60,088 nt of DNA, taken from Methylobacterium platani. GTDB lineage: Bacteria > Pseudomonadota > Alphaproteobacteria > Rhizobiales > Beijerinckiaceae. A program made the position numbers and the translations under genes. The notes under the pieces are model-generated. The model worked only from the letters and a program-made list of their open reading frames with translations, ran no database searches and was not told where the DNA came from. The stretch is taken from contig NZ_LWHQ01000072.1 in NCBI RefSeq assembly GCF_001653715.1, positions 1-60,088 on the forward strand, given 5' to 3'. Numbering within the stretch: the stretch's first letter is position 1; each line of letters opens with the position of its first letter. Positions 43,482 to 52,537 of this stretch are shown here, piece by piece.

Positions 43482-44150
43482 ATGAGCATGAACGTCGCCT
43501 ACAAGGGCCCGGCCGACTGCCCGGTCGTGATCCCGGTCTTCCCGCTCCCCGGCGCTCTGCTGCTGCCGCGGGGCCAGATGCCGCTGAACATCTTCGAGCC
43601 GCGCTACCTCGCGATGGTCGACGATGCGCTCCGCACCGACCGGGTGATCGGCATGATCCAGCCGGATTCCGAATCCGGCGAGACGCCGCTGTCGCCCCGG
43701 CTCTTCCGCGTCGGCTGCGCCGGCCGGGTCACCCAGTTCGCCGAGACCGGCGACGGGCGCTACCTGATCTCGCTCACCGGCATCGCCCGGTTCCGCGTCG
43801 AGGAGGAGCTCTCCACCCCCACCGGCTACCGCCGCTGCAAGGTCTCGTTCGCCCCCTTCGAGAGCGATTTCCACGCCCGGGCCGGCGAGGACGCGGTCGA
43901 CCGTGCCGGAGTGCTGAAGGCGCTTCGCGACTTCGTCGACGCCAACGACCTCAAGGTCGACTGGGCCGGGATCGAGGAGGCGCCGAACGAAGCGCTGGTC
44001 AACGCGCTCTGCATGATGAGCCCGTTCGGCCCGCGTGAGAAGCAGGCGATGCTGGAGGCCCCCGACCTCAAGACCCGTGCCGAGGTCCTGATCGCCGTCA
44101 CCGAGATGGAGCTGGTGCGGGGATCGGGCAGCGAGCCGACGCTGCAATAG
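43482..44150 (+). CDS. Lon N-terminal-domain protein (LonN, no ATPase)
   Basis: The 222-residue protein consists of the Lon substrate-binding domain only: VVIPVFPLPGALLLPRGQMP, LNIFEPRYLAMVDDALRTDR, and a helical C-terminus. It lacks the AAA+ and protease parts, so it is not itself a protease; the role of such stand-alone proteins is unclear. It is between cnoX and a Trm112-like gene, a common alphaproteobacterial order. Confidence 0.9.
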   Translation: MSMNVAYKGPADCPVVIPVFPLPGALLLPRGQMPLNIFEPRYLAMVDDALRTDRVIGMIQPDSESGETPLSPRLFRVGCAGRVTQFAETGDGRYLISLTGIARFRVEEELSTPTGYRRCKVSFAPFESDFHARAGEDAVDRAGVLKALRDFVDANDLKVDWAGIEEAPNEALVNALCMMSPFGPREKQAMLEAPDLKTRAEVLIAVTEMELVRGSGSEPTLQ

Positions 44151-44200
44151 GCGGCGCTTTGGGGTAAAGCGGCGCGACCGCCACTTCGGAAGGATCCTCC

Positions 44201-44404
44201 GTGACCGATTCCCCCCTCCCCGCCGAGGCCCCCCGCATCGACCCGAAGCTGCTCGAGCTGCTGGTCTGCCCCCTGACCAAGGAGCGGCTGGACTACGATC
44301 CCGCGCGCCAGGAGCTGATCAGCCGCTCGGCCAAGCTCGCCTACCCGATCCGCGACGGCATCCCGATCATGCTGCCGGAAGAGGCGCGGCCGCTGGCGGA
44401 TTGA
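44201..44404 (+). CDS. Trm112-like protein (UPF0434/YcaR)
   Basis: The 67-residue protein has the Trm112 fold signature: IDPKLLELLVCPLTKERLDY, then SRSAKLAYPIRDGIPIMLPE. In bacteria it is small and of uncertain function; in other domains Trm112 activates methyltransferases. The GTG start at 44201 follows AAGGAT. It is 50 nt after the LonN gene and likely co-transcribed. Confidence 0.9.
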   Translation: MTDSPLPAEAPRIDPKLLELLVCPLTKERLDYDPARQELISRSAKLAYPIRDGIPIMLPEEARPLAD

Positions 44405-44579
44405 GAGCCGGCCGAGCACACGCTGTTCGAGGAAGGGATGCCATGCCTGCGCTCCTGCTTCGCGGAGGCGTCCCGACCGCTGCACAGGCCCTGGGCCTGC
44501 CGAGAACAAGAAGCCAGGGGCGATGCCCGACGGGCGTGGCGTCGTGGAGCGTCCGGAGAGAGCCGCGGCTCCGGTTTGC

Positions 44580-45125
44580 TCAAGGTGCCCGCTCGGACCG
44601 CGTCATGACCTTCTCGAACTGAAAAGCCTCTCCACCACCCGGCAAGTCGTCCGATCCTTCGGGTTGGTTCGGGTCGGAATGGTAGTCGTTGAAAAATTCT
44701 ATGATTTTGAAGCCGCACTTATTGACATAGAAATGGATATTCCGTTTTTCGAAATAAGGCGTATGCGTTTGCCAAGTGATCGTCTCGGAGTAACGCTGCT
44801 CGATGGCAAGCCAAGCCTTGAGGCCGAGCCCGCGCCCCTCCTCGCCGACCTTGAGAAAGAACAGGTCGAGCGAATTGTGGTGGGTCTCTGCGTCGATCTT
44901 CAGCACCGCACCGCCGACCGTCCGGCCATCGCAGAGGATGTGCAGGATCACGGCATCGGGCGCACCGAGCGCGCCGTCTAGAACATCATCGGATGGGATC
45001 GGGCCATCCGGCAGGCTTCCGAACTCCGCGACGGCTGCCACGGCGAACGCATCCTGAAGCGCCTTCTTGAACGACGCATAGTCATCGGGGCGAGCTTCGG
45101 CGAGGGTGATCAGATCGTTCGTCAT
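44580..45125 (-). CDS. GNAT-family acetyltransferase
   Basis: The 181-residue protein carries a GNAT acetyl-CoA motif (VGEEGRGLGLKAWLAI) and the following THTPYFEKRNIHFYVNKCGF segment typical of the family's C-terminal half. The substrate is unknown. Base composition is lower in GC than in surrounding genes, mainly in 44640-44760, hinting at transfer. It converges with the Trm112-like gene. Confidence 0.82.
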   Translation of the reverse strand: MTNDLITLAEARPDDYASFKKALQDAFAVAAVAEFGSLPDGPIPSDDVLDGALGAPDAVILHILCDGRTVGGAVLKIDAETHHNSLDLFFLKVGEEGRGLGLKAWLAIEQRYSETITWQTHTPYFEKRNIHFYVNKCGFKIIEFFNDYHSDPNQPEGSDDLPGGGEAFQFEKVMTRSERAP

Positions 45126-45201
45126 GCGGCGCTTCTACACTCCCCCGTCGCCGAGGGAGAGGCCGCCTGGATGCGTGAGCGGGTCCGATGCAGATCCGCC
45201 G

Positions 45202-45693
45202 TCACGCGGGTCGGATGGCCGCTCGCCTGACCTGGAAGCCCGTCTTCGACTGCTCGAAGCCCGCCGCTTCGTAGAACGCGAGCGTCGACGGCTTCGTCGA
45301 GCCGGTCATCAGCATGACCTTGTAGCACCCCGCGTCCCAGGCGCGTTCGACGGCCGCGCGCAGGACCGCCCGCCCGAACCCCGCGCCCCGATGATCGGCG
45401 TGGGTGACGACGTTCTCGATCAGCGCGTAGGCCTTCGCCCCGCGGGTCAGGTTCGGGATCACGACGAGCGTACAGGTCGTGACCAGCGCGTCCCCGATCG
45501 CCCCCACGAGGACGGCGCTGCCCTCGCAGCGCAACAGACGGTCGAACACGGCGACAGCGTCACCGGGTGGGCAGCGCGCATCGTCCGGGTGGAGATGATC
45601 GTACAGGTCGAGAAGTCGGGGCAGGTCGGTCCGATCGGCGGCCCGGATGGCGAGGCCGGATAGCCCGCGATCGGACCGCGGCCGTTCCGTCAT
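45202..45693 (-). CDS. GNAT-family acetyltransferase
   Basis: The 163-residue protein has the acetyl-CoA-binding motif A VVTHADHRGAGFGRAVLRAA and a C-terminal AFYEAAGFEQSKTGFQVR that is typical of small-molecule or N-terminal acetyltransferases. It is 15 nt downstream of the Anbu gene in its direction of reading, so it may be the last gene of that transcript. Substrate unknown. Confidence 0.86.
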   Translation of the reverse strand: MTERPRSDRGLSGLAIRAADRTDLPRLLDLYDHLHPDDARCPPGDAVAVFDRLLRCEGSAVLVGAIGDALVTTCTLVVIPNLTRGAKAYALIENVVTHADHRGAGFGRAVLRAAVERAWDAGCYKVMLMTGSTKPSTLAFYEAAGFEQSKTGFQVRRAAIRPA

Positions 45694-45708
45694 GGCCGGA
45701 TCCCTCCC

Positions 45709-46458
45709 CTACTTCGTCCCCGGCCCGTAAGGCGGCCGCGGGATCGCCCGGTGGGCCGCCCTGAGCGCCGCCGACCAGCGCTCGCGCAGGTCGTGGAAGT
45801 AGGGTTCGCCGGCCTCGATCCGGTGCAGGACCTCGGTGTCGCAGGTGTTGCGGCGGATCACCGTGAGGTCGATCGGCAGGCCGACGCCGAGATTCGACCG
45901 CATGGTCGAGTCCATCGAGACCAGGCCGACCTTGAGCGCGTCGTAGATGTCGGTCCGGTAGGTCACGGCGCGGTCGAGGATCGGCTTGCCGTACTTGTGC
46001 TCGCCGATCTGCAGGAACGGCGCGTCCTGGCTGCAGGCGATGAAGTTGCCGGCCGAGTAGATCATGTAGAGCCGCATCGGCCCGTCGCCGATCTGCCCGC
46101 CGAACAGGAACGACACCTCGAAGCGCAGCTGTGCCGCCTCGAACCCGGCGCGCTCGATCGCCCGCACCTTGCGGGTCGCGCGGCCGATCAGCTGGGCGGC
46201 GCGGAACATCGTCGGCGCGTCGTAGATCGTCTCGAGCTTGCCGGTATCGGGGTCCTCGACGCCCTCGGTCAGGAGCGACAGCACCGACTGCGTCACCGAC
46301 AGGTTGCCCGCCGAGGCGAGCGCCAGTACCCGCTCGCCGGGCTTGGTGAACATGTGGAGCTTGCGGTAGGTCGAGATGTCGTCGAGCCCCGCATTGGTGC
46401 GGGTATCGGCGATCATGACGAGACCCTCTTCGACCAGGATCCCGACGCAATAGGTCAT
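45709..46458 (-). CDS. Proteasome-like peptidase Anbu
   Basis: The 249-residue protein is the 'ancestral beta subunit' of the Ntn-hydrolase family: MTYCVGILVEEGLVMIADTR puts a Thr directly after the initiator Met, as required for an N-terminal nucleophile. It continues with DISTYRKLHMFTKPGERVLA, FLFGGQIGDGPMRLYMIYSA and VGLVSMDSTMRSNLGVGLPI. Anbu forms ring or helical assemblies; its substrate is not firmly known. It ends the leftward series ATP-grasp, alpha-E, transglutaminase-like, Anbu, a set known to co-occur and thought to concern peptide-tag or peptide synthesis. Confidence 0.9.
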   Translation of the reverse strand: MTYCVGILVEEGLVMIADTRTNAGLDDISTYRKLHMFTKPGERVLALASAGNLSVTQSVLSLLTEGVEDPDTGKLETIYDAPTMFRAAQLIGRATRKVRAIERAGFEAAQLRFEVSFLFGGQIGDGPMRLYMIYSAGNFIACSQDAPFLQIGEHKYGKPILDRAVTYRTDIYDALKVGLVSMDSTMRSNLGVGLPIDLTVIRRNTCDTEVLHRIEAGEPYFHDLRERWSAALRAAHRAIPRPPYGPGTK

Positions 46459-46607
46459 CGCACACCGCCCCCCGGCGACCGTCAGGCGCGCGGTCCGTCA
46501 CCGCGCGCGGCGCCACCCTGGCGCAGCCCGTTTCGCGAATCCAGCCGAATCCGCTGCCCCGAGGTGAGGTGCCCCGCCCCTATCGCGGCGGTGCCACAGG
46601 CGGCCCG

Positions 46608-47507
46608 TCAGCCCTGGCTCTGGGCCTGCACCGCCGCCGGCATCTCGCCCTGCGGGGCCGGCGCCGGATCCGGCTGGTCTTGCGCGGGAGACGGATCCAC
46701 GGCCCGGGCGTCGCCGACCCGGACCCGTACCGTCATGGTCTCGGTGCCGCCGCCGGTGCGGCTGCCGCGGACCGGGGCGGCGTCGAGATAGTCGAGGCCG
46801 ATCGCCACCCGCAGGTGGGTTTCCGTCACCGCGATGCCGTGGGCGGGATCGAACCCGACCCAGCCGAGATCCGGAACCCGGGCCTCGACCCAGGCATGAC
46901 CCGCCTCCTGCTCCGGCGCGTCGGGCCGCCAGCAATAGCCCGAGACGTAGCGGACCGGGATCTCGAGGTGGCGCGCCGCCGCGATGAAGACGTGGGCGAG
47001 GTCCTGCCCCACCCCCTTGCGCAAGGCGAAGGCTTCCGCCGCGGTGGTGGCGGCGCCGGTCGGGCCGGGGGCGTAGTCGACGGCCTGGTGGACGCCGGCC
47101 AGCAGCCGGTGCAGCCGGTCGAGCCGGTCGGCGCTCCCGGCGACCGCGTCGTCGGCGAAGGCGCGGATCGCCTCGTCGGCGACGGCGAAGCGCGACTCGC
47201 GCAGGTAGAACGGATCGGGCAGCCACTCGGAGATGCCGCGCATCACCCCGTGGGTCTCGGTCGTCTCGACCTCGCCGGTGACCCGGATGGTCAGCGCCTC
47301 CTCCGGACCGTCGGCGCTGAAGACGTGGACGACGTTGCCGAACCCGTCCTCGCGCCGGCTGAGCCGGCCGTCGACAGTCGGCTCGATGCGCCAGGCGCGG
47401 ACGTGCTGGCCGTCATGGTCGCGCGGCGTCAGCCGCAGCATCTGGATCAGGCCCCGGGCCGGGCTGTCGTACTGGTAGATCGTCTCGTGGACGACGCGGA
47501 TGCGCAT
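46608..47507 (-). CDS. Transglutaminase-like protein lacking the catalytic cysteine
   Basis: The 299-residue protein has an N-terminal beta domain (MRIRVVHETIYQYDSPARGL) and a transglutaminase core. The catalytic motif normally reads GVCQD; here it is RKGVGQDLAHVF with Gly167 (codon GGG) at the cysteine position. The His204 (EAGHAWVEA) and Asp220 (GFDPAHG) partners are kept. Either it is an inactive binding subunit or it works differently. The C-terminus is Pro/Gln-rich. It lies 149 nt upstream of Anbu within the same-strand cluster. Confidence 0.85.
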   Translation of the reverse strand: MRIRVVHETIYQYDSPARGLIQMLRLTPRDHDGQHVRAWRIEPTVDGRLSRREDGFGNVVHVFSADGPEEALTIRVTGEVETTETHGVMRGISEWLPDPFYLRESRFAVADEAIRAFADDAVAGSADRLDRLHRLLAGVHQAVDYAPGPTGAATTAAEAFALRKGVGQDLAHVFIAAARHLEIPVRYVSGYCWRPDAPEQEAGHAWVEARVPDLGWVGFDPAHGIAVTETHLRVAIGLDYLDAAPVRGSRTGGGTETMTVRVRVGDARAVDPSPAQDQPDPAPAPQGEMPAAVQAQSQG

Positions 47508-47608
47508 GGGGTCGCGACGCTCGCTGTCACGCTGAAGCTTAAGCCGTGCGGGGCGGTCCTATACACCGTCCCGCGGGAGGGCGAAACCGTCCAGGAGTCG
47601 AGGGGCCG

Positions 47609-48553
47609 TCAGCCCAGGTACTGCTCGACGATCGCCGCCCCGAGGCGGTTGTTCTCGGCGATGAACTCCTCGATGAACTCGTGCAGGCCGGCGGCGAAGA
47701 TCTCGTCGACCGTGAGGTCGTCGAGCTTGGCCAGCATGCCGCGGGCGAGGCGCTGGCTCGGCCCGCGGCGGCCGTAGGCGTCGGCGACGCGGTCGAGGTT
47801 GCGTACCAGCATCTCGTAGCAATTGGCGAGCGAGCGCGGCATCTCGCGGTTGAGGATCAGCAGGTCGGCGACCAGCCAGGGCTTGATGCTCTCGCGGTAG
47901 ACCCAGTGATAGGCGGTGAGCGCCGAGACCTCGCGCAGGATCGTGGTCCACTGGAAGTAGTCGAGGCTGCCGCCGACCCGCTCGGTCTCGGGCAGGAGCA
48001 CGTGGTACTTGACGTCGAGGATGCGGGCGGTGTTGTCGGCACGCTCGATCGCGACGCCGAGCCGCGTGAACCAGTAGCCGTCGTTGCGCAGCATCGTGCG
48101 GTAGGCCGAGCCGTCGAAGGCGAGCGACACGCCCTTCACCCAGTCGAGGAAGCGCGCGAATTCCTCGCGCGTCATGTCTCGTCCCTCGAAGCTGCGCAGG
48201 TGCAGGAAGGCCTCGTTGATCGCCTCCCACATCTCGCTGGTCAGCGCCGTGCGGACGGCCCGGGCATTCTCCCGGGCGGTCTGCAGGCAGGAGCGGATCG
48301 AGGACGGGTTGTTCGGGCTGAAGGCCAGGAAGTCGCGGACCGTGTGCTCGTTGACGCTGTCGTAGAGCGGGCGGAACAGCTCGATGTTGCCGGCCGAGGC
48401 GAGCGCCGATTCCCACTCGTTGGCATCGCCGCCGCCGTAATTGGCCGGCAGGGCGGAGAGGCGCAGGGCGGCGTCGAGGATGCGGGCGACGAAATCGGCG
48501 CGCTCGGCGTAGCGCGAGAGCCAGTACAGGTTGTCGGCGGTGCGGGAGAGCAT
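47609..48553 (-). CDS. Alpha-E (DUF403) domain protein
   Basis: The 314-residue all-helical protein matches alpha-E: MLSRTADNLYWLSRYAERAD at the N-terminus, SLAFDGSAYRTMLRNDGYWF and IERADNTARILDVKYHVLLP inside, and YEMLVRNLDRVADAYGRRGP late. Alpha-E proteins always accompany circularly permuted ATP-grasp enzymes and are thought to be partners. It is 83 nt from the ATP-grasp gene and 101 nt from the transglutaminase-like gene, all on the same strand. Confidence 0.92.
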   Translation of the reverse strand: MLSRTADNLYWLSRYAERADFVARILDAALRLSALPANYGGGDANEWESALASAGNIELFRPLYDSVNEHTVRDFLAFSPNNPSSIRSCLQTARENARAVRTALTSEMWEAINEAFLHLRSFEGRDMTREEFARFLDWVKGVSLAFDGSAYRTMLRNDGYWFTRLGVAIERADNTARILDVKYHVLLPETERVGGSLDYFQWTTILREVSALTAYHWVYRESIKPWLVADLLILNREMPRSLANCYEMLVRNLDRVADAYGRRGPSQRLARGMLAKLDDLTVDEIFAAGLHEFIEEFIAENNRLGAAIVEQYLG

Positions 48554-48636
48554 GGCGGGGCTTCAGGCTCACGCTGTGGTGGTGCGGGCGGACCGGGCAT
48601 CCGGCCCGGTCCTGTTCTATGCGGGCGAAGGGCCGG

Positions 48637-50076
48637 TCAGCCGTCGAGCACCCAGGTGTCCTTGGTGCCGCCGCCCTGGCTCGAATTGACCACGAGCGAG
48701 CCCTCCTTGAGGGCGACCCGGGTCAGCCCGCCGGGCACGATCCGGATCTCGTCGGCGCCCGAGAGCACGAAGGGCCTGAGATCGACGTGGCGGGGCGCGA
48801 CGCCGGAGGCGACGAAGGTCGGGCAGGTCGAGAGCGCCAGGGTCGGCTGGGCGATGAAGCCGTCCGGCGCGTGGCGCAGCTTGCGGCCGAACTCCTCGAT
48901 CTCGCGCTTGGTGGCGTGGGGCCCCACCAGCATGCCGTAGCCGCCCGAGCCGTTGACCTCCTTGACGACGAGGTCGCCGAGATTCGACAGGACGTAGTTG
49001 AGCGCGTCCTTCTCGCGGCAGCGCCAGGTCGGCACGTTGTGCAGGATCGGCTCCTCGCCGGTGAAGAAGCGGACGATCTCCGGCATGTAGCTGTAGACCG
49101 CCTTGTCGTCGGCGATGCCGGTGCCGACCGCGTTGGCGAGCGTCACGCTGCCGCTCTGGTAGGCGCTCATCAGGCCGGGCACGCCGAGGACCGAATCGGG
49201 CCGGAACACCAGGGGATCGAGGAAGTCGTCGTCAATGCGCCGGTAGATGACGTCGACGCGCCGCGGCCCCTCGGTGGTCCGCATGTAGACCACGTCGTCC
49301 TTGGTGAAGAGGTCGGAGGCCTCGACGAGGTCGACGCCGAGCTTGTCGGCCAGGAACGAGTGCTCGTAGAAGGCCGAGTTGAAGCGGCCGGGGGTGAGCA
49401 GCACCACGCTCGGATCGCGCGCGGCGCGCATCGGCGCCAGGCTGCGCAGGGTGGCGAGCAGGGCGTCCGGATAGGCCTCGACCGGCGAGACCCGGTGCTT
49501 GGAAAAGAGTTCGGGGAAGAGCCGCAGCATCACCTCGCGGTTCTCCAGCATGTAGGAGACCCCCGACGGGGTGCGGGCGTTGTCCTCCAGCACGAAGAAC
49601 TGGTCCTCGGCCGTGCGCACGATGTCGATGCCGGCGATGTGGACGTACTTGCCGTGCGGCACCTCGAAGTCCCGCATCTCCAGCCGGTAATGCGGGTTGC
49701 GGTAGACGAGGTCGCCCGGGATGATCCCGGCCTTGATGCAGTCCTGCGGGCCGTAGATGTCGGCGAGGAACAGGTTCAGCGCGGTCACGCGCTGCTTGAG
49801 TCCGCGCTCGAGGAAGCCCCATTCGGGCTTGGTCAGCACCCGCGGGATGATGTCGAACGGGATCAGCCGCTCGGTCGATTCGTTGTCGCCGTAGACCGCG
49901 AAGGTGATCCCGATCCGGCGGAAGAACAATTCGGCCTGGCTGCGCCGCGTGTCGAATTGCTCCGGCGGGGTATTGTCGAGCCAGGTCTTGAGCGCCGCGT
50001 ACGCCTCGCGCACGGCGGCCGGGTCCAGTCCGCTCTCCTGGATTCCCGTCATCTCGTCGAACGCGCTGAGCGGCAT
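48637..50076 (-). CDS. Circularly permuted ATP-grasp type 2 protein
   Basis: The 479-residue protein matches the circularly permuted ATP-grasp family paired with alpha-E: FDEMTGIQESGLDPAAVREA, RVTALNLFLADIYGPQDCIK, the nucleotide/metal region VLEDNARTPSGVSYMLENRE, and VVKEVNGSGGYGMLVGPHAT. ATP-grasp enzymes form carboxylate-amine bonds, and genomic association suggests synthesis of a peptide or amide. It is the first gene of the Anbu cluster. Confidence 0.93.
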   Translation of the reverse strand: MPLSAFDEMTGIQESGLDPAAVREAYAALKTWLDNTPPEQFDTRRSQAELFFRRIGITFAVYGDNESTERLIPFDIIPRVLTKPEWGFLERGLKQRVTALNLFLADIYGPQDCIKAGIIPGDLVYRNPHYRLEMRDFEVPHGKYVHIAGIDIVRTAEDQFFVLEDNARTPSGVSYMLENREVMLRLFPELFSKHRVSPVEAYPDALLATLRSLAPMRAARDPSVVLLTPGRFNSAFYEHSFLADKLGVDLVEASDLFTKDDVVYMRTTEGPRRVDVIYRRIDDDFLDPLVFRPDSVLGVPGLMSAYQSGSVTLANAVGTGIADDKAVYSYMPEIVRFFTGEEPILHNVPTWRCREKDALNYVLSNLGDLVVKEVNGSGGYGMLVGPHATKREIEEFGRKLRHAPDGFIAQPTLALSTCPTFVASGVAPRHVDLRPFVLSGADEIRIVPGGLTRVALKEGSLVVNSSQGGGTKDTWVLDG

Positions 50077-50271
50077 GGGCGTCCCTCTGTTTGCGCCGAA
50101 GCTAGACGCAAGACGGGGGCCAAGGCAAAGGAAATGCGTCCTCTCCCCTCCGGCCGCCCACGACTTTGCGCAGCGTCAGCGTCAACGCGGCGCGAGGCGC
50201 CGCGACCGGTGCAAATTTGCTCAAATTTTCGGCAGGCGTCGTGGCGCGCCGCGCAGGCCCGGCTGCGCCGC

Positions 50272-51039
50272 TCAAATCAGCTTCAGCCCGCGGAAGCTCG
50301 CATGCCCGTCGCGGCCGACGATGATGTGGTCGTGCACCACGATGCCGAGGGGACCCGCCACCGCGACGATGTCGCGGGTCATCTTGACGTCGGCCTGCGA
50401 GGGGGTCGGATCGCCCGAGGGGTGGTTGTGGACGAGGATCAGGGCGGTGGCGGAGAGCTCGAGCGCCCGGCGCACCACCTCGCGCGGATAGACCGGCGTG
50501 TGGTCGACGGTGCCCCGCCCCTGCACCTCGTCGGCGATCAGGCGGTTGCGCTTGTCGAGGAAGAGCAGGCGGAACTCCTCGCGCGGGGCGAAGGCCATGG
50601 CGGCGCGGCAATAGTCGATCACCGCGGCCCAGGACGAGAGCAGGGTGCGCTCGGCCACCGCGCCGCGGGCGAGGCGGCGGCCGGCCGCCTCCATGATCTT
50701 CAGGTCGGCGACCACCGACGGCCCGATGCCGTCGACCTCGAGCAGCCGCTCGGCGGGCGCACTGATGACCTCGGCGAAGCTGCCGAAGCGGGCGATCAGC
50801 GCCTTGGCGATCGGCTTGACGTCCCGGCGCGGGATGGCGCGGAACAGCACCAGTTCCAGGAACTCGTAGTCGGGCAGCGTGTCGCCTTGCGCGAAGCGGG
50901 CGCGCAGGCGGTCGCGGTGGCCGTGGTAATGCGGCTCCTCGGCCTTGCTCTCCTGCTTGCCCCCTTGCGCCTTGGCGAGGCCGGGCGCGGCCCCGCCGGC
51001 TTCCGCGAAACCGGGGGCGCTGCGCGGCGGGCGAGGCAT
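50272..51039 (-). CDS. radC: RadC-family JAB-domain protein
   Basis: The 255-residue protein has an N-terminal helix-hairpin-helix UPF0758 part (LLEVDGIGPSVVADLKIMEA) and a C-terminal JAB/MPN domain with the zinc motif ALILVHNHPSGDPTPSQAD. The name is historical: a role in DNA repair is disputed. It is 25 nt downstream of map in the same direction, a common alphaproteobacterial order. Confidence 0.92.
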   Translation of the reverse strand: MPRPPRSAPGFAEAGGAAPGLAKAQGGKQESKAEEPHYHGHRDRLRARFAQGDTLPDYEFLELVLFRAIPRRDVKPIAKALIARFGSFAEVISAPAERLLEVDGIGPSVVADLKIMEAAGRRLARGAVAERTLLSSWAAVIDYCRAAMAFAPREEFRLLFLDKRNRLIADEVQGRGTVDHTPVYPREVVRRALELSATALILVHNHPSGDPTPSQADVKMTRDIVAVAGPLGIVVHDHIIVGRDGHASFRGLKLI

Positions 51040-51064
51040 GGCGGGACGGCGTCCGGCGGGGCGG

Positions 51065-51895
51065 TCAGGCGGCGGCGGTGTCGTGCGGCTTGTCCAGCCC
51101 CTTGGGCGAGAGCGTGAAGATCTCGACCCCGGTCTCGGTCACCGCCACGGTGTGCTCGAACTGGGCCGAGAGCGAACGGTCGCGGGTCACGGCGGTCCAG
51201 CCGTCGGCGAGCACCTTCACGGCCGGGCGGCCGAGATTGATCATCGGCTCGACGGTGAAGAACTGCCCGGGGCGCAGGGTGACGCTGTAGCTCGGCTCGA
51301 CGTAGTGCAGGATCGTCGGCGCGTCGTGATAGGTGCGGCCGAGGCCGTGGCCGCAGAAATCGCGCACCACCGAGCAGCGCTCTCCTTCCGCGAAGGCCTG
51401 GATCGCCGCGCCGATGTCGTTGGTGGTGCCGCCGGGCTTGATCGCCGCGATGCCGCGCATCATCGCCTCGTGGGTGATGTCGCACAGGCGCGCCGCCTTG
51501 CGCGGCACCTCGCCGACATAGGCCATGCGGCTCGAATCGCCGTGCCAGCCGTCGACGATCAGGCAGATGTCGAGGTTGACGATGTCGCCCTCACGCAGCG
51601 GCTTGTCGTTCGGGATGCCGTGGCAGACGACGTGGTTGATCGAGGTGCAGATCGATTTCGGGTAGCCGCGGTAGTGCAGCGAGGCCGGAAACGCGCCGTG
51701 ATCCATCGCGAAGGTGTAGGCGAGGCGGTCGAGCGCCTCGGTGGTGACGCCCGGCGCCACCGCCTCCATCAGCAGGTCGAGGGCCTCGGCGGTCAGCCGG
51801 CCGGCCTTGCGCATCGCCTCGAAGGCCTCGGGGCCGTGGATCGGCGGCTCCTGGCGGCGGCCGTCCTTGACCGCACTCTGCTCGTCACGACTCAT
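51065..51895 (-). CDS. map: Methionine aminopeptidase, type I
   Basis: The 276-residue enzyme removes the initiator Met from nascent proteins. The five metal ligands are present: Asp in DICLIVDGWHGDSS (two), His in GHGLGRTYHDAP, Glu in FFTVEPMINL and Glu in AQFEHTVAVTE; the substrate-site His in SINHVVCHGIP is also there. The start ATG 51895 gives typical length; the longer frame upstream is an Arg/Pro-rich shadow. Confidence 0.96.
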   Translation of the reverse strand: MSRDEQSAVKDGRRQEPPIHGPEAFEAMRKAGRLTAEALDLLMEAVAPGVTTEALDRLAYTFAMDHGAFPASLHYRGYPKSICTSINHVVCHGIPNDKPLREGDIVNLDICLIVDGWHGDSSRMAYVGEVPRKAARLCDITHEAMMRGIAAIKPGGTTNDIGAAIQAFAEGERCSVVRDFCGHGLGRTYHDAPTILHYVEPSYSVTLRPGQFFTVEPMINLGRPAVKVLADGWTAVTRDRSLSAQFEHTVAVTETGVEIFTLSPKGLDKPHDTAAA

Positions 51896-51995
51896 CGGGG
51901 GCCCGGGATAGGATGCTGGCGGCGCTCTGGAAGCCCACGATGTAGGCGCTTCCGGCCCCGAAGCCAAGGAGGCAGGGAGCCGGGACGGGCCGGCT

Positions 51996-52358
51996 TCAGC
52001 GCGGGTCGACCCAGGCCCGCGGCCGGGCCGGGACCGCCGCGGGCGCCCGCTGCGCGACCCGCACCGGACGTGCCGCGACTTGGCGTGCCGAGATCTGGCG
52101 TGCTGCGACCTGCCGGGCCCCATGGTGCCGCCGCACCCGGCGGGCGCTCCGCCGCGGGCGCCGGCCCGATTCGCCCCAGGCCGCGCCGACGACGCCGCCC
52201 ACCACCGCGCCGATCGGCCCGGCGACCAGGGCGCCCGCCACCGCGCCGGCGCCGGCGCCGACCACGGTGCGGCTCTGGGCCTGGGCGGCGGGCGCGCCGA
52301 GCAGGGTCGCGCCGGTGAGGGCGGCCATCACGGCGAGCCTCGGCAGGAAGCGGGTCAC
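51996..52358 (-). CDS. Glycine-zipper exported protein
   Basis: The 120-residue protein begins with a GTG at 52358 (GAGAGG upstream), giving a signal peptide (VTRFLPRLAVMAALTGATLL, cleaved near AQA). A Gly/Ala zipper (VGAGAGAVAGALVAGPIGAV) follows, then a strongly Arg/Ala-rich tail with repeated ARQ-type units. Glycine-zipper proteins insert in membranes or outer membrane. Function unknown. The gene is leftward, 100 nt upstream of map. Confidence 0.68.
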   Translation of the reverse strand: MTRFLPRLAVMAALTGATLLGAPAAQAQSRTVVGAGAGAVAGALVAGPIGAVVGGVVGAAWGESGRRPRRSARRVRRHHGARQVAARQISARQVAARPVRVAQRAPAAVPARPRAWVDPR

Positions 52359-52537
52359 GGGCGATCCTCTCGTGTTCGGTGAAGCCGGTGGGGCGCCCCG
52401 ATGTCGCAAGACCGTGACCAAAGGACGGCGGAGGCACCCGCGCCGGCCCGCACCCCTAGGCGCGGCGGTCCCGAGGGGGTAGGAGAACCCGAGATTCGAA
52501 GGGCCGACGCGGCCCGGCAGCCAGGAACCCTGACGCG

